Source: Allomesorhizobium sp043769475
GTDB taxonomy: Bacteria > Pseudomonadota > Alphaproteobacteria > Rhizobiales > Rhizobiaceae
Assembly: GCF_043769475.1 (NCBI RefSeq)
Contig: NZ_CP171729.1
Span: forward strand, 4,402,001 to 4,466,000
Reading direction: 5' to 3'
DNA length: 64,000 nt
Part shown: positions 16,333 to 23,594 of the stretch, piece after piece
Numbering within the stretch: the first letter of the stretch is position 1
How the letters are laid out: every line of letters begins with the position of its first letter
The notes under the pieces: model-generated
Database searches by the model: none
Told to the model about the DNA's origin: nothing
What the model saw: the letters and a program-made list of their open reading frames with translations, nothing else
Program-made: the position numbers and the translations under genes

Positions 16333-17454
16333 TCAGATTTTGTCCGGGAAATAGTGCTGATAGGCAAGTTTGTAATCCGGCGCGTTGAGCAGGCTGTAAT
16401 AGACCACGCGCTCGCACCAGGCCTTCTGACTGTCGACCACCTTCTTGAAATAGGGATCTTCCATCAAGGGCGGCAGGATTTTGTCCCAGGCCTCGAGTTG
16501 CGCCTGCAGCACCGAGTCGGGCGTGCGCTTCACGTTGACGCCGGATTCGGTCTGCAGCTTCTGCAGGTCGGTCGAATATTGCTGCATCGCCAGCGCGTAA
16601 TTGGCCAGGTGCGCCGATTCGACGCCGTATTTCAGGATCGCCTGAAGATCCGGATCGAGGCTCTCGAACGTGTCCCTGTTGAAGATGTATTCGAACGATT
16701 CGCTCGCCTGGTGGTAGGAGGCCAGCATGTAGTTCTTGGCGACGTCCTGTGCGCCGAAGCGCATGTCGGAAGTCGGGTTGTTGAACTCGAAGCCGTCGAT
16801 GACGCCGCGTTCCATGGCAGGCACGATTTCGCCGCCGGGAAGCTGCGCGACCGACGCGCCCATCGACTGGAACAGGTCGGCCGCGAGACCGACGGTGCGG
16901 TATTTCAGGCCCTTGAGCTGGGCGGCGTCGGTAATCTCACTCTTGAACCAGCCGAGCGGCTGGGCCGGCATGCCGAAAGACAGGAAGCCGACAATGTTGA
17001 GGCCGAGAATGTCTTGCGTCAGTTCGCGGTAAAACTCGTTGCCGCCGCCATGGTAAAGCCAGGCGATCATCTGGTTGGCGTCGCCGCCGAAGACCGGGCC
17101 CGTGCCGAACAGCGAGGCGGCCTTGTTCTTGCCGTACCAGTAGACCGGCACGGTGTGGGCGGCGTCGATCGTTCCGTCATGGCAAGCGTCCTGGACCTGA
17201 AACGCGCCGACGACCGCGCCCGCGGGCAGAAGATCGATTTTCAGGCGGTTGTTCGACATCAGCTGCACGCGCTCGACATACTGCGCGGCCATTTCCTGGA
17301 AGATATCGGAAGCCGGCCAGGACGACTGCATCTTCAATACCATCGGCGCCTGGGCAAGTACGGCCGGCGCGGCGAGCGTCCCGGCAGCCGCCGCGCCTGC
17401 GACCGTGGAGTGTTTCAGGAACTTTCTGCGAGAAATCTTTCTGGTGGTCATCAT
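16333..17454 (-). CDS. TRAP substrate-binding protein, TakP-like (2-oxo acid type)
   Basis: The 373-residue periplasmic receptor carries a twin-arginine signal (SRRKFLK then a hydrophobic stretch to about residue 34). The mature part has LKMQSSWPASDIFQEMAAQY, PVYWYGKNKAASLFGTGPVF, GLKYRTVGLAADLFQSMGA and DGFEFNNPTSDMRFG. This pattern resembles TakP-type proteins that bind 2-oxo acids with a cation, so keto-acid uptake is the best guess; other carboxylates are possible. GGGAGGAT sits just before two tandem ATG codons, and the second (17451) may be the true start. It heads the TRAP operon. Confidence 0.88.
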   Translation of the reverse strand: MMTTRKISRRKFLKHSTVAGAAAAGTLAAPAVLAQAPMVLKMQSSWPASDIFQEMAAQYVERVQLMSNNRLKIDLLPAGAVVGAFQVQDACHDGTIDAAHTVPVYWYGKNKAASLFGTGPVFGGDANQMIAWLYHGGGNEFYRELTQDILGLNIVGFLSFGMPAQPLGWFKSEITDAAQLKGLKYRTVGLAADLFQSMGASVAQLPGGEIVPAMERGVIDGFEFNNPTSDMRFGAQDVAKNYMLASYHQASESFEYIFNRDTFESLDPDLQAILKYGVESAHLANYALAMQQYSTDLQKLQTESGVNVKRTPDSVLQAQLEAWDKILPPLMEDPYFKKVVDSQKAWCERVVYYSLLNAPDYKLAYQHYFPDKI

Positions 17455-17673
17455 ATCCTCCCGAGATATTTTGATTTTCGCCGTTCAGCGCGAGCAGAAT
17501 AGGCCATATGAAGTCCGATGCAAGCGGCTGGTGCGACTCCTCGCCGCAACCATCAGGTGTGAAACTTCTGCTTCGACTGACGCCGCCGGCCAAGGCGTTT
17601 GGGGCCGTCGAGCGCTTGCGGCGCGGGCATCCGCGCTGTAGCGTGCGCCGCTTTCCACACGAGGCGCGCCCAC

Positions 17674-18315
17674 ATGGCTTTCGTTCCCGATGCCGCAATC
17701 ATCATCCAGTTCGCCATCGCGACCTTCATCATCGCGATCACGCCCGGACCCGACATGACCCTGTTCGTCGGGCGGGCGCTGTCGGAAGGACGCGCCGCGG
17801 GGTTTGCCTGCATGTTCGGCGCGATGACCGGCATCGTCATTCACACGGCGCTGGTGGCGCTCGGGCTCTCGGCGCTGATCGTCGCCTCGCCGCAGGCGTT
17901 CCTGGTGCTGAAGATCTTTGGCGCCGGTTATCTGGTGTGGCTGGCCTATCAGGCGATCCGCAACGGTTCGGCCTTCTCGCCTGAAAAGAAGGCCGGCTCA
18001 GGCCGCGGCCTGTTTCAGAACTGGGCGACCGGCCTCGGCATCAACCTCATGAACCCGAAGATCATCCTGTTCTTCATGACATTCCTGCCGCAATTCGTTT
18101 CGGCAAGCGATCCGAGCGCCTCGGGCAAGTTGTTCTTCCTCGGCTTGCTGTTCATCGTGCTTGCGCTCCCGATCACTGCGCCGATGGTGATCGCCGCCGA
18201 CAAGTTCGCCGGGCTTCTGAAGAAGAATCCGACCGTGATGCGGGTGGTGGATTACCTGTTCGCGGGTGTGTTCTCGGCCTTTGCGCTCAAGATCCTGACG
18301 GCGCAGGCGAAGTAG
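17674..18315 (+). CDS. LysE/RhtB-family amino acid exporter
   Basis: The 213-residue protein with about six hydrophobic segments has the family's N-terminal ATFIIAITPGPDMTLFVGRAL and the central GLGINLMNPKIILFFMTFLP. LysE/RhtB proteins export amino acids or derivatives such as lysine, threonine or homoserine lactone across the inner membrane; the substrate is not deducible here. The ATG at 17674 is chosen because it precedes the conserved first helix. It is a single gene, divergent from the TRAP operon. Confidence 0.92.
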   Translation: MAFVPDAAIIIQFAIATFIIAITPGPDMTLFVGRALSEGRAAGFACMFGAMTGIVIHTALVALGLSALIVASPQAFLVLKIFGAGYLVWLAYQAIRNGSAFSPEKKAGSGRGLFQNWATGLGINLMNPKIILFFMTFLPQFVSASDPSASGKLFFLGLLFIVLALPITAPMVIAADKFAGLLKKNPTVMRVVDYLFAGVFSAFALKILTAQAK

Positions 18316-18328
18316 CCCGCCGATCGGG

Positions 18329-19561
18329 TCATGCCTCGCCGTGTCCGGCGATCATCATGGCTTCGAGCGCCAGGCGATCGACCTTCTTCATGCGCTCGGA
18401 TTCCGACTTGAGCTGGCCGCAGGCGGCGAGGATGTCGCGGCCGCGCGGCGTGCGGATCGGCGAGGCATAGCCGGCATTGTTTATGTAGTCGGCGAATTTT
18501 TCGATCGTTTCCCAATCCGAGCACTGGTAGTTCGTGCCGGGCCATGGATTGAAGGGGATCAGGTTGATCTTGGCCGGAATGCCGCGCAGCAGTTTTATCA
18601 GCGCCTTGGCGTCTTCGATCGAATCGTTGACGTCTTTCAGCATCACATATTCGAACGTTATTCTCTTCGCGTTCGACAGGCCGGGATAGGCACGGCAGGC
18701 GGCGATCAGTTCGTTCAGCGGATACTTCTTGTTGATCGGCACCAAGAGGTCGCGCAGATCGTCATTGGTGGCATGCAGCGAGATCGCCAGCATGACGCCG
18801 ATCTCGTCGCCGGTGCGGAAGATTTCAGGCACAACGCCGGAGGTCGACAGCGTGATGCGGCGCTTCGATAGGGAAAGCCCGTCGCCGTCGGAGGCGATCA
18901 GCAACGCCTTCTTGACCTCCTCGAAATTGTAGAGCGGCTCGCCCATGCCCATCATGACGATGTTGGTGATCTTACGGCCCTCGGCCGGAACGATCGCGCC
19001 GTCCGGCGTGCCGCGCTCGGGAAAATCGCCGAGCCGGTCGCGCGCCGTCATCAGCTGGGTCAGGATTTCCTCGGCCGTCAGATTGCGCACCAGCTTCTGC
19101 GTGCCGGTGTGGCAGAATGAGCAGGTAAGCGTGCAGCCGACCTGGCTGGAAATGCACAGCGTGCCGCGGCCTTCTTCCGGAATGTAGACGGTTTCGATCT
19201 CGACCGGACGCCCCGCGCCGCGCGGCGGAAAGCGAAACAGCCATTTGCGCGTGCCGTCATTGGAGATCTGCTCCTCGACGATCTCCGGCCGGGCGATGGT
19301 GAAATCCCGCTCCAGCGCCGTGCGCAGATCCTTGGAGATGTTGAGCATCTCGGAAAAATCCGAAACGCCGCGCACATAGAGCCAGTGCCAGAGCTGCTGG
19401 ACGCGCATTTTCGCCTGGCGCTCGGGCACGCCGGCCGAAACCAGCGCCTCGCCGAGTTCGGCGCGCGACAGGCCTATCAGCGACCCTTTTGCCGACATCG
19501 CTGCGCGGGCGCGCAGCATGTCGCGCGTGGGATTGGCGGTGAGATCAAGCGAAAGGGTCAT
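18329..19561 (-). CDS. rlmN: 23S rRNA/tRNA adenine-C2 methyltransferase
   Basis: RlmN is a radical SAM enzyme that methylates C2 of A2503 in 23S rRNA and A37 in some tRNAs. The CxxxCxxC cluster-binding motif (CTLTCSFC) is at residues 143-150. The other signatures are MMGMGEPLYNFEEV, the catalytic RTPRGRDILAACGQL near the C-terminus and an N-terminal accessory domain with QQLWHWLYVRG. The ATG at 19561 gives 410 residues. The frame continues 51 bases upstream without a better start. Confidence 0.96.
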   Translation of the reverse strand: MTLSLDLTANPTRDMLRARAAMSAKGSLIGLSRAELGEALVSAGVPERQAKMRVQQLWHWLYVRGVSDFSEMLNISKDLRTALERDFTIARPEIVEEQISNDGTRKWLFRFPPRGAGRPVEIETVYIPEEGRGTLCISSQVGCTLTCSFCHTGTQKLVRNLTAEEILTQLMTARDRLGDFPERGTPDGAIVPAEGRKITNIVMMGMGEPLYNFEEVKKALLIASDGDGLSLSKRRITLSTSGVVPEIFRTGDEIGVMLAISLHATNDDLRDLLVPINKKYPLNELIAACRAYPGLSNAKRITFEYVMLKDVNDSIEDAKALIKLLRGIPAKINLIPFNPWPGTNYQCSDWETIEKFADYINNAGYASPIRTPRGRDILAACGQLKSESERMKKVDRLALEAMMIAGHGEA

Positions 19562-19656
19562 GGCGACGCCATATGGTGGGCCGAAGCCGGTTTGTCTAAC
19601 TTTGCTGCGCACATATCACGGCGAGGCGGCTGCGTCACGCCGGAGCGGGAACGCGA

Positions 19657-19682
19657 AAGGGCCGGACGACGGTCCGGCCCTT
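19657..19682 (-). terminator. Hairpin terminator of the IalB-family gene
   Basis: AAGGGCCGGAC (19657-19667) pairs perfectly with GTCCGGCCCTT (19672-19682), 20 bases after the stop codon at 19703. On the minus strand a short TTTC follows the stem. Confidence 0.65.
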
Positions 19683-19702
19683 CTGAACCAACCAGCGTTC
19701 GG

Positions 19703-20206
19703 TTACTTGCAGCTGGCGATCGAACTCAGCGCCGCCGAAATGCCTTTCAGCGAGAATGCGTAGTTGGTCGGGTTGCCGCGTCCGGACTTGGCCGCGACCT
19801 TCATATCGGAACCGGCCTTCATCGCCGCGATCAGCAGTGGCTCTTCCGCCGCGTTCTCCACCCAGGCAGACTTGCCGCGGGTGAACATGGAAAAGGACTT
19901 GTCGCCGACGGTGACCGAGACCTTGGAATTTTCCTGGAAGTCATAAGAGGCGATGAACTGCGGCTCGAAGGAAACATCCTGGCCCGGCCGCTGGCTGACG
20001 AAGAAGAATATGTCGCCGTGGTCAAGCGTGGCCGGCTGCTTTTCGGTCGGCACGGTCAGCACATAGCAGACCTTGCCGTTGTTCGCCTGATAACTGTAGG
20101 TGCCCCAGGCATTGTGCTGGCCGATCTTTGTGGCCGACTGGGCCAGCGCCGGCAGGGCGCTCGCAACCAGGATCAGGCTCGAAATCGTCGCAATCAATCC
20201 GCGCAT
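19703..20206 (-). CDS. Invasion-associated locus B (IalB) family protein
   Basis: The 167-residue protein has a signal peptide (about residues 1-23, ending PALAQ), then KIGQHNAWGTYSY, KVCYVLTVPTEKQP and a C-terminal NPTNYAFSLKGISAAL. This matches the IalB family, named for a Bartonella invasion factor but widespread in free-living rhizobia, where its role is unknown. Two cysteines (CYVL and the terminal SCK) may form a disulfide. The start at 20206 is chosen because it begins the signal peptide; a longer frame from 20278 would bury it. Confidence 0.88.
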   Translation of the reverse strand: MRGLIATISSLILVASALPALAQSATKIGQHNAWGTYSYQANNGKVCYVLTVPTEKQPATLDHGDIFFFVSQRPGQDVSFEPQFIASYDFQENSKVSVTVGDKSFSMFTRGKSAWVENAAEEPLLIAAMKAGSDMKVAAKSGRGNPTNYAFSLKGISAALSSIASCK

Positions 20207-20496
20207 CGTATTTACCGTTTCCCTGTCTTTCGCATGAATGCGAGGGCAGGCCGGATCCAGGCCCTGCCATTGGTTCATTTTGATTTAATCTGGGTTACCA
20301 AATGGTGAACCGCGTTCCAAAAAAGGATCCGTTTCGGCCATTTTGGCACTACCGCCATCCTCACGCCATGGCCGTTTGCACGGCCTGGCGCTTTGTCCCA
20401 TGTGCTGTTCAAGACGGGAAAAGCGGCAAGAGTTTGACTTTTCATTTCAAGACGCAACAGCGCGTCAGCGCTTGTGGCGCGGCAAAGTGCGCCGCG

Positions 20497-20862
20497 TCAA
20501 TCCAGTTCGGCAAGCGCCTTCCTGGCGGCAAGGCGGTGAGCCGGAGTGATGTGCGCCTTCACGGCGGCGATCGCGGCGGTGAGCACCGCGATGTCGTCGG
20601 TGAAGCCGAGGCCGAGTATGAAATCGGGAATGGTGTCGGCGGGCAGTATGAAGTAGGCGAGCGCCGCAAGTAGTGTACCCTTGGCGCGCAACGGCGTGCG
20701 GCGATCCAGCGCGCAGTAATAGGAGGCGACCACCTCGTCCATGAACGGCACCTGTCGCGCCGCCCGCTTGGCGGTCTGCCAGAACCTTGCCCGCACATCG
20801 TTCTCGGGATTGTCCTTGCCTCCGCCGAACATGCGGAAGCCGAAATTATTTGCCGTAGCCAT
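20497..20862 (-). CDS. YkvA family (DUF1232) membrane protein
   Basis: The 121-residue protein carries the DUF1232 core: DRRTPLRAKGTLLAALAYFI, then LPADTIPDFILGLGFTDDIA, with hydrophobic segments around residues 60-105. The function is unknown; members are small inner-membrane proteins. AGGAGG lies eight bases before the ATG at 20862, which fixes the start over the longer frame. It is a single gene, divergent from the LMW phosphatase. Confidence 0.9.
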   Translation of the reverse strand: MATANNFGFRMFGGGKDNPENDVRARFWQTAKRAARQVPFMDEVVASYYCALDRRTPLRAKGTLLAALAYFILPADTIPDFILGLGFTDDIAVLTAAIAAVKAHITPAHRLAARKALAELD

Positions 20863-21045
20863 GCCCGTGCCTCCTAGACATGCGAAATGTGGGAAACGGC
20901 TAACCTGTTCGCAAGATGCCGTTGTCCATGATGTGCGGCGCCGGGCCCGGCGATGCGGCAAGCACACTCTTGTTACGCTTTAGTTTCTCTCTGGCGCTTT
21001 CCAGCCGCCATGCTATCGAGTTCATCCTTATCCGGTGACGGTCAA

Positions 21046-21561
21046 ATGATCGCAAAGGCCCACACAAGCATACTTTTCGTCTGCCTCGGCAACATCTGCC
21101 GCTCGCCGCTGGCCGAAGGTGTGTTCCGCGCCGTCGTGGCGGCGCGTGGCGCCGAAAACGCCTATCTCATCGATTCCGCCGGCACGGGAGGCTGGCACCA
21201 CGGCTCCGCGCCCGATCCGCGCTCCATCGCGATCGCCGCCAGCCACGGCATCGATATTTCGGCGCAGCAGGCGCGCAAGATTGTGCCCGAAGACTTCCAT
21301 CGCTTCGATCTTATCCTCGGGATGGACCGGTCGAATGTCGAAGACCTTGAGGCGCTGGCTCCGGCGGACGCGAAAGCCCGAGTCCTGCTGTTTCTCGATT
21401 TCGCCGAAGGCGCTTCCGGCGAGGTGCCAGACCCCTATTACGGCGGAGTGGACGGGTTCTCCGCGGTTTACCGCATGGTTCGCCAGGCTTCCGAAAGACT
21501 GGCCGACAGGCTGGAGCGCGGATCGGCGCCGGTGAGCGGCCATACCTCTTCGACCACATAG
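21046..21561 (+). CDS. Low-molecular-weight protein tyrosine phosphatase
   Basis: The 171-residue cytosolic enzyme begins MIAKAHTSILFVCLGNICRS. The CX5R catalytic loop is Cys13 to Arg19, and the general-acid Asp is in VPDPYYGG. LMW phosphatases dephosphorylate phosphotyrosine; in bacteria many control exopolysaccharide kinases, though no such genes lie near. The ATG at 21046 precedes the first strand. Its last 94 bases are antisense to the end of thpR, a convergent overlap. Confidence 0.92.
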   Translation: MIAKAHTSILFVCLGNICRSPLAEGVFRAVVAARGAENAYLIDSAGTGGWHHGSAPDPRSIAIAASHGIDISAQQARKIVPEDFHRFDLILGMDRSNVEDLEALAPADAKARVLLFLDFAEGASGEVPDPYYGGVDGFSAVYRMVRQASERLADRLERGSAPVSGHTSSTT

Positions 21562-22062
21562 GGCCCGCCGCCGACCGAATCGCGCGACGACATCAGAACG
21601 AAGCGCCCCACCTTGAACGGCATTGTCGAGAAATTGCCGCGAGCCGAAAGATATTGCGCCACATCGAGCGGATTGGGATTTCTCAGCCGGGCCAGCGTGA
21701 CATGCGGCATGAATTTGCGTGGATCGGCGGCGATACCGATACGCTGGCAGATGCGCTCGATTTCAGCCTGCAGCGCGTTGAGATCGGGCGATGCGGTGAC
21801 GCCGGCCCAGATAGCGTGCGGTTTTTTCGAGCCGAACGCCCCGACGCCGGACAGGGCCAGCGAGAAGGCCGGCCGCCGCACCCGATCGAGCGCGTTGGCG
21901 ATTTCGTCGGCGACATGGCCTTCGACATCGCCGATGAAGCGGAGCGTGATGTGGTAATTTTCGACGTCCACCCAGCGCGCTCCGGGCAGGCCGCCGCGGA
22001 GCAGGGAGAGGGACAGTGCGGCATCGCGGGGAATTTCGAGGGCGGTGAAAAAGTCGCGGCAT
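21468..22062 (-). CDS. thpR: RNA 2',3'-cyclic phosphodiesterase, start frameshifted
   Basis: The 2H phosphoesterase family protein has both HxT motifs: NYHITLRFIGDV and PHVTLARLRNP. It opens 2',3'-cyclic phosphates in RNA, and the family was first known as 2'-5' RNA ligase. The expected start, MPRLFTALEIP at ATG 22062 with a GGGAG site, is out of frame with the body because of one extra T in a five-T run (22048-22052). In the observed sequence only an ATG at 22079, without a ribosome site, is in frame. A sequencing error or recent mutation is likely. The 3' end overlaps the opposing phosphatase gene by 94 bases. Confidence 0.85.
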
Positions 22063-22189
22063 GGCCAGGCTCCCTTCATCGAATCGAAATCTCGAGACCA
22101 GCGAATCACCGATCCGGACAGGCCGCAAGCGGTTTATTGGTCACATTCGCTCAACATTTTTTTCCGACGCGATGTTCCCCTCCGCCGTC

Positions 22190-22834
22190 TCAGGAATTGT
22201 CCGGATCTGCGGCGATCAGCTTTTCCACTGCCGGCAGGAAGCGCTCGACCATGCGATCGATGCCGGCTGCATTCGGGTGCATCCCGTCTTCCAGGAGAAA
22301 GCTCCTGTCGGCGGCGACGCCGTCGAGAAAGAACTGATAGAGCGGCACGCCATGCTTTTCCGCCAGGCGCGAATAGATGCCGTCGAAGGCGTCGGCATAG
22401 TCCGGTCCGAGATTCGGCGCGGCGCGCATGCCGGCCAGGAGAACGGTGATATTCCGCGCCTTCAGCTGCGCAATCATCTCGTCGAGGTTCTTTTCGGTGA
22501 TCTTGGGTGAGACACCGCGCAGCATGTCGTTTGCACCAAGCTCCAGAATGACCAGGTCGGTCCCATCCGGCACCGACCAATCGAGCCGTGCGAGGCCGCC
22601 GCCGGTCGTGTCGCCCGAGACTCCGGCATTGCCGATCACGACATCGTGACCTCTGGCGCGTAGTGCCTTTTCAAGCTTTTCGGGGAAGCTTTCGCCCGGA
22701 TTGAGTCCGTAGCCCGCCATAAGGCTGTCGCCAAAGCCGACGATTTGATGCGGCTCGGCCATGACCGGAGATAAAAATGAGAACCAGACGAGAATGGCAA
22801 CGAGCAAAGCCAGAGCCGGACGTTTGAATGCCAT
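22190..22834 (-). CDS. Arylesterase/thioesterase of the SGNH (TesA) family
   Basis: The 214-residue protein has a signal peptide (about residues 1-27, ending VMAEP). The SGNH block I, GFGDSLMAGYG, carries the nucleophile Ser37. Block III is LELGANDMLRG and the catalytic Asp/His are in DGMHPNAAG. It is a periplasmic GDSL esterase like E. coli TesA. It is divergent from the ABC-FtsX pair, the same arrangement as tesA-ybbA-ybbP in E. coli. The ATG at 22834 is chosen because it begins the signal peptide. Confidence 0.9.
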   Translation of the reverse strand: MAFKRPALALLVAILVWFSFLSPVMAEPHQIVGFGDSLMAGYGLNPGESFPEKLEKALRARGHDVVIGNAGVSGDTTGGGLARLDWSVPDGTDLVILELGANDMLRGVSPKITEKNLDEMIAQLKARNITVLLAGMRAAPNLGPDYADAFDGIYSRLAEKHGVPLYQFFLDGVAADRSFLLEDGMHPNAAGIDRMVERFLPAVEKLIAADPDNS

Positions 22835-22898
22835 GACCAACAACCCATATGACGAAAGCGCTTCCGGCTTCGTCCCCTCCATATAGGACAGATTTTCC

Positions 22899-23594
22899 GT
22901 GACAGAACCCGTCATCCATCTGAAGGACGTGTCGCTGACACTCGGCGAAGGCGCATCCTCCGTTCACGTGCTGAAAGGCGTCAGCCTCGACGTCTCTCCC
23001 GGCGAGGCCACCGGCATTGTCGGGCCCTCCGGCTCCGGCAAGTCGACGCTACTCATGGTGCTGGCCGGGCTGGAGCGGGTCGACGCCGGAATAGTTCGCA
23101 TCGCAGGCGAAGTCCTGAACGGCAGGAGCGAAGACCAGATCGCGGCTTTTCGCGGCCGCAACATCGGCATCGTCTTCCAGTCCTTTCACCTGATTCCCAA
23201 CATGACGGCGCTGGAAAACGTCGCCGTGCCGCTGGAGCTTGCCGGCCGCAGGGATGCGTTCGCCATAGCCGCGCGCGAACTGGAATCCGTCGGCCTCGCA
23301 GATCGCGTCACCCACTATCCGGGCGAATTGTCGGGCGGCGAACAGCAGCGCGTGGCGATTGCCCGGGCACTGGCGCCCGAACCGCGCATCCTGATCGCCG
23401 ACGAGCCGACCGGGAACCTCGACCAAGCGACGGGCAGGCAGGTGGCTGACCTGCTGTTCACCAAGGCGCGCGAGCGCGGCATGACGCTGGTCCTGGTGAC
23501 GCACGACCCGGCGCTGGCATCGCGTTGCGCGCGGCAGGTCTCGATGCGCTCCGGACGGATCGAAGCTTCTCCGCTGGTTGCGGTGTCGGCCTGA
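22899..23594 (+). CDS. ABC transporter ATP-binding protein (YbbA type)
   Basis: The 231-residue ATPase has Walker A GPSGSGKS, the Q-loop FQSFHLIPNMTALENV, signature LSGGEQQ and Walker B ILIADEPTGNLD. The class is that of LolD, MacB and YbbA partners of FtsX-type permeases. It starts at a GTG (22899) and its stop overlaps the permease ATG by one base (TGATG). With that permease it forms a YbbA-YbbP-like complex; proposed roles are lipoprotein or small-molecule extraction, and no substrate is established. Confidence 0.93.
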   Translation: MTEPVIHLKDVSLTLGEGASSVHVLKGVSLDVSPGEATGIVGPSGSGKSTLLMVLAGLERVDAGIVRIAGEVLNGRSEDQIAAFRGRNIGIVFQSFHLIPNMTALENVAVPLELAGRRDAFAIAARELESVGLADRVTHYPGELSGGEQQRVAIARALAPEPRILIADEPTGNLDQATGRQVADLLFTKARERGMTLVLVTHDPALASRCARQVSMRSGRIEASPLVAVSA

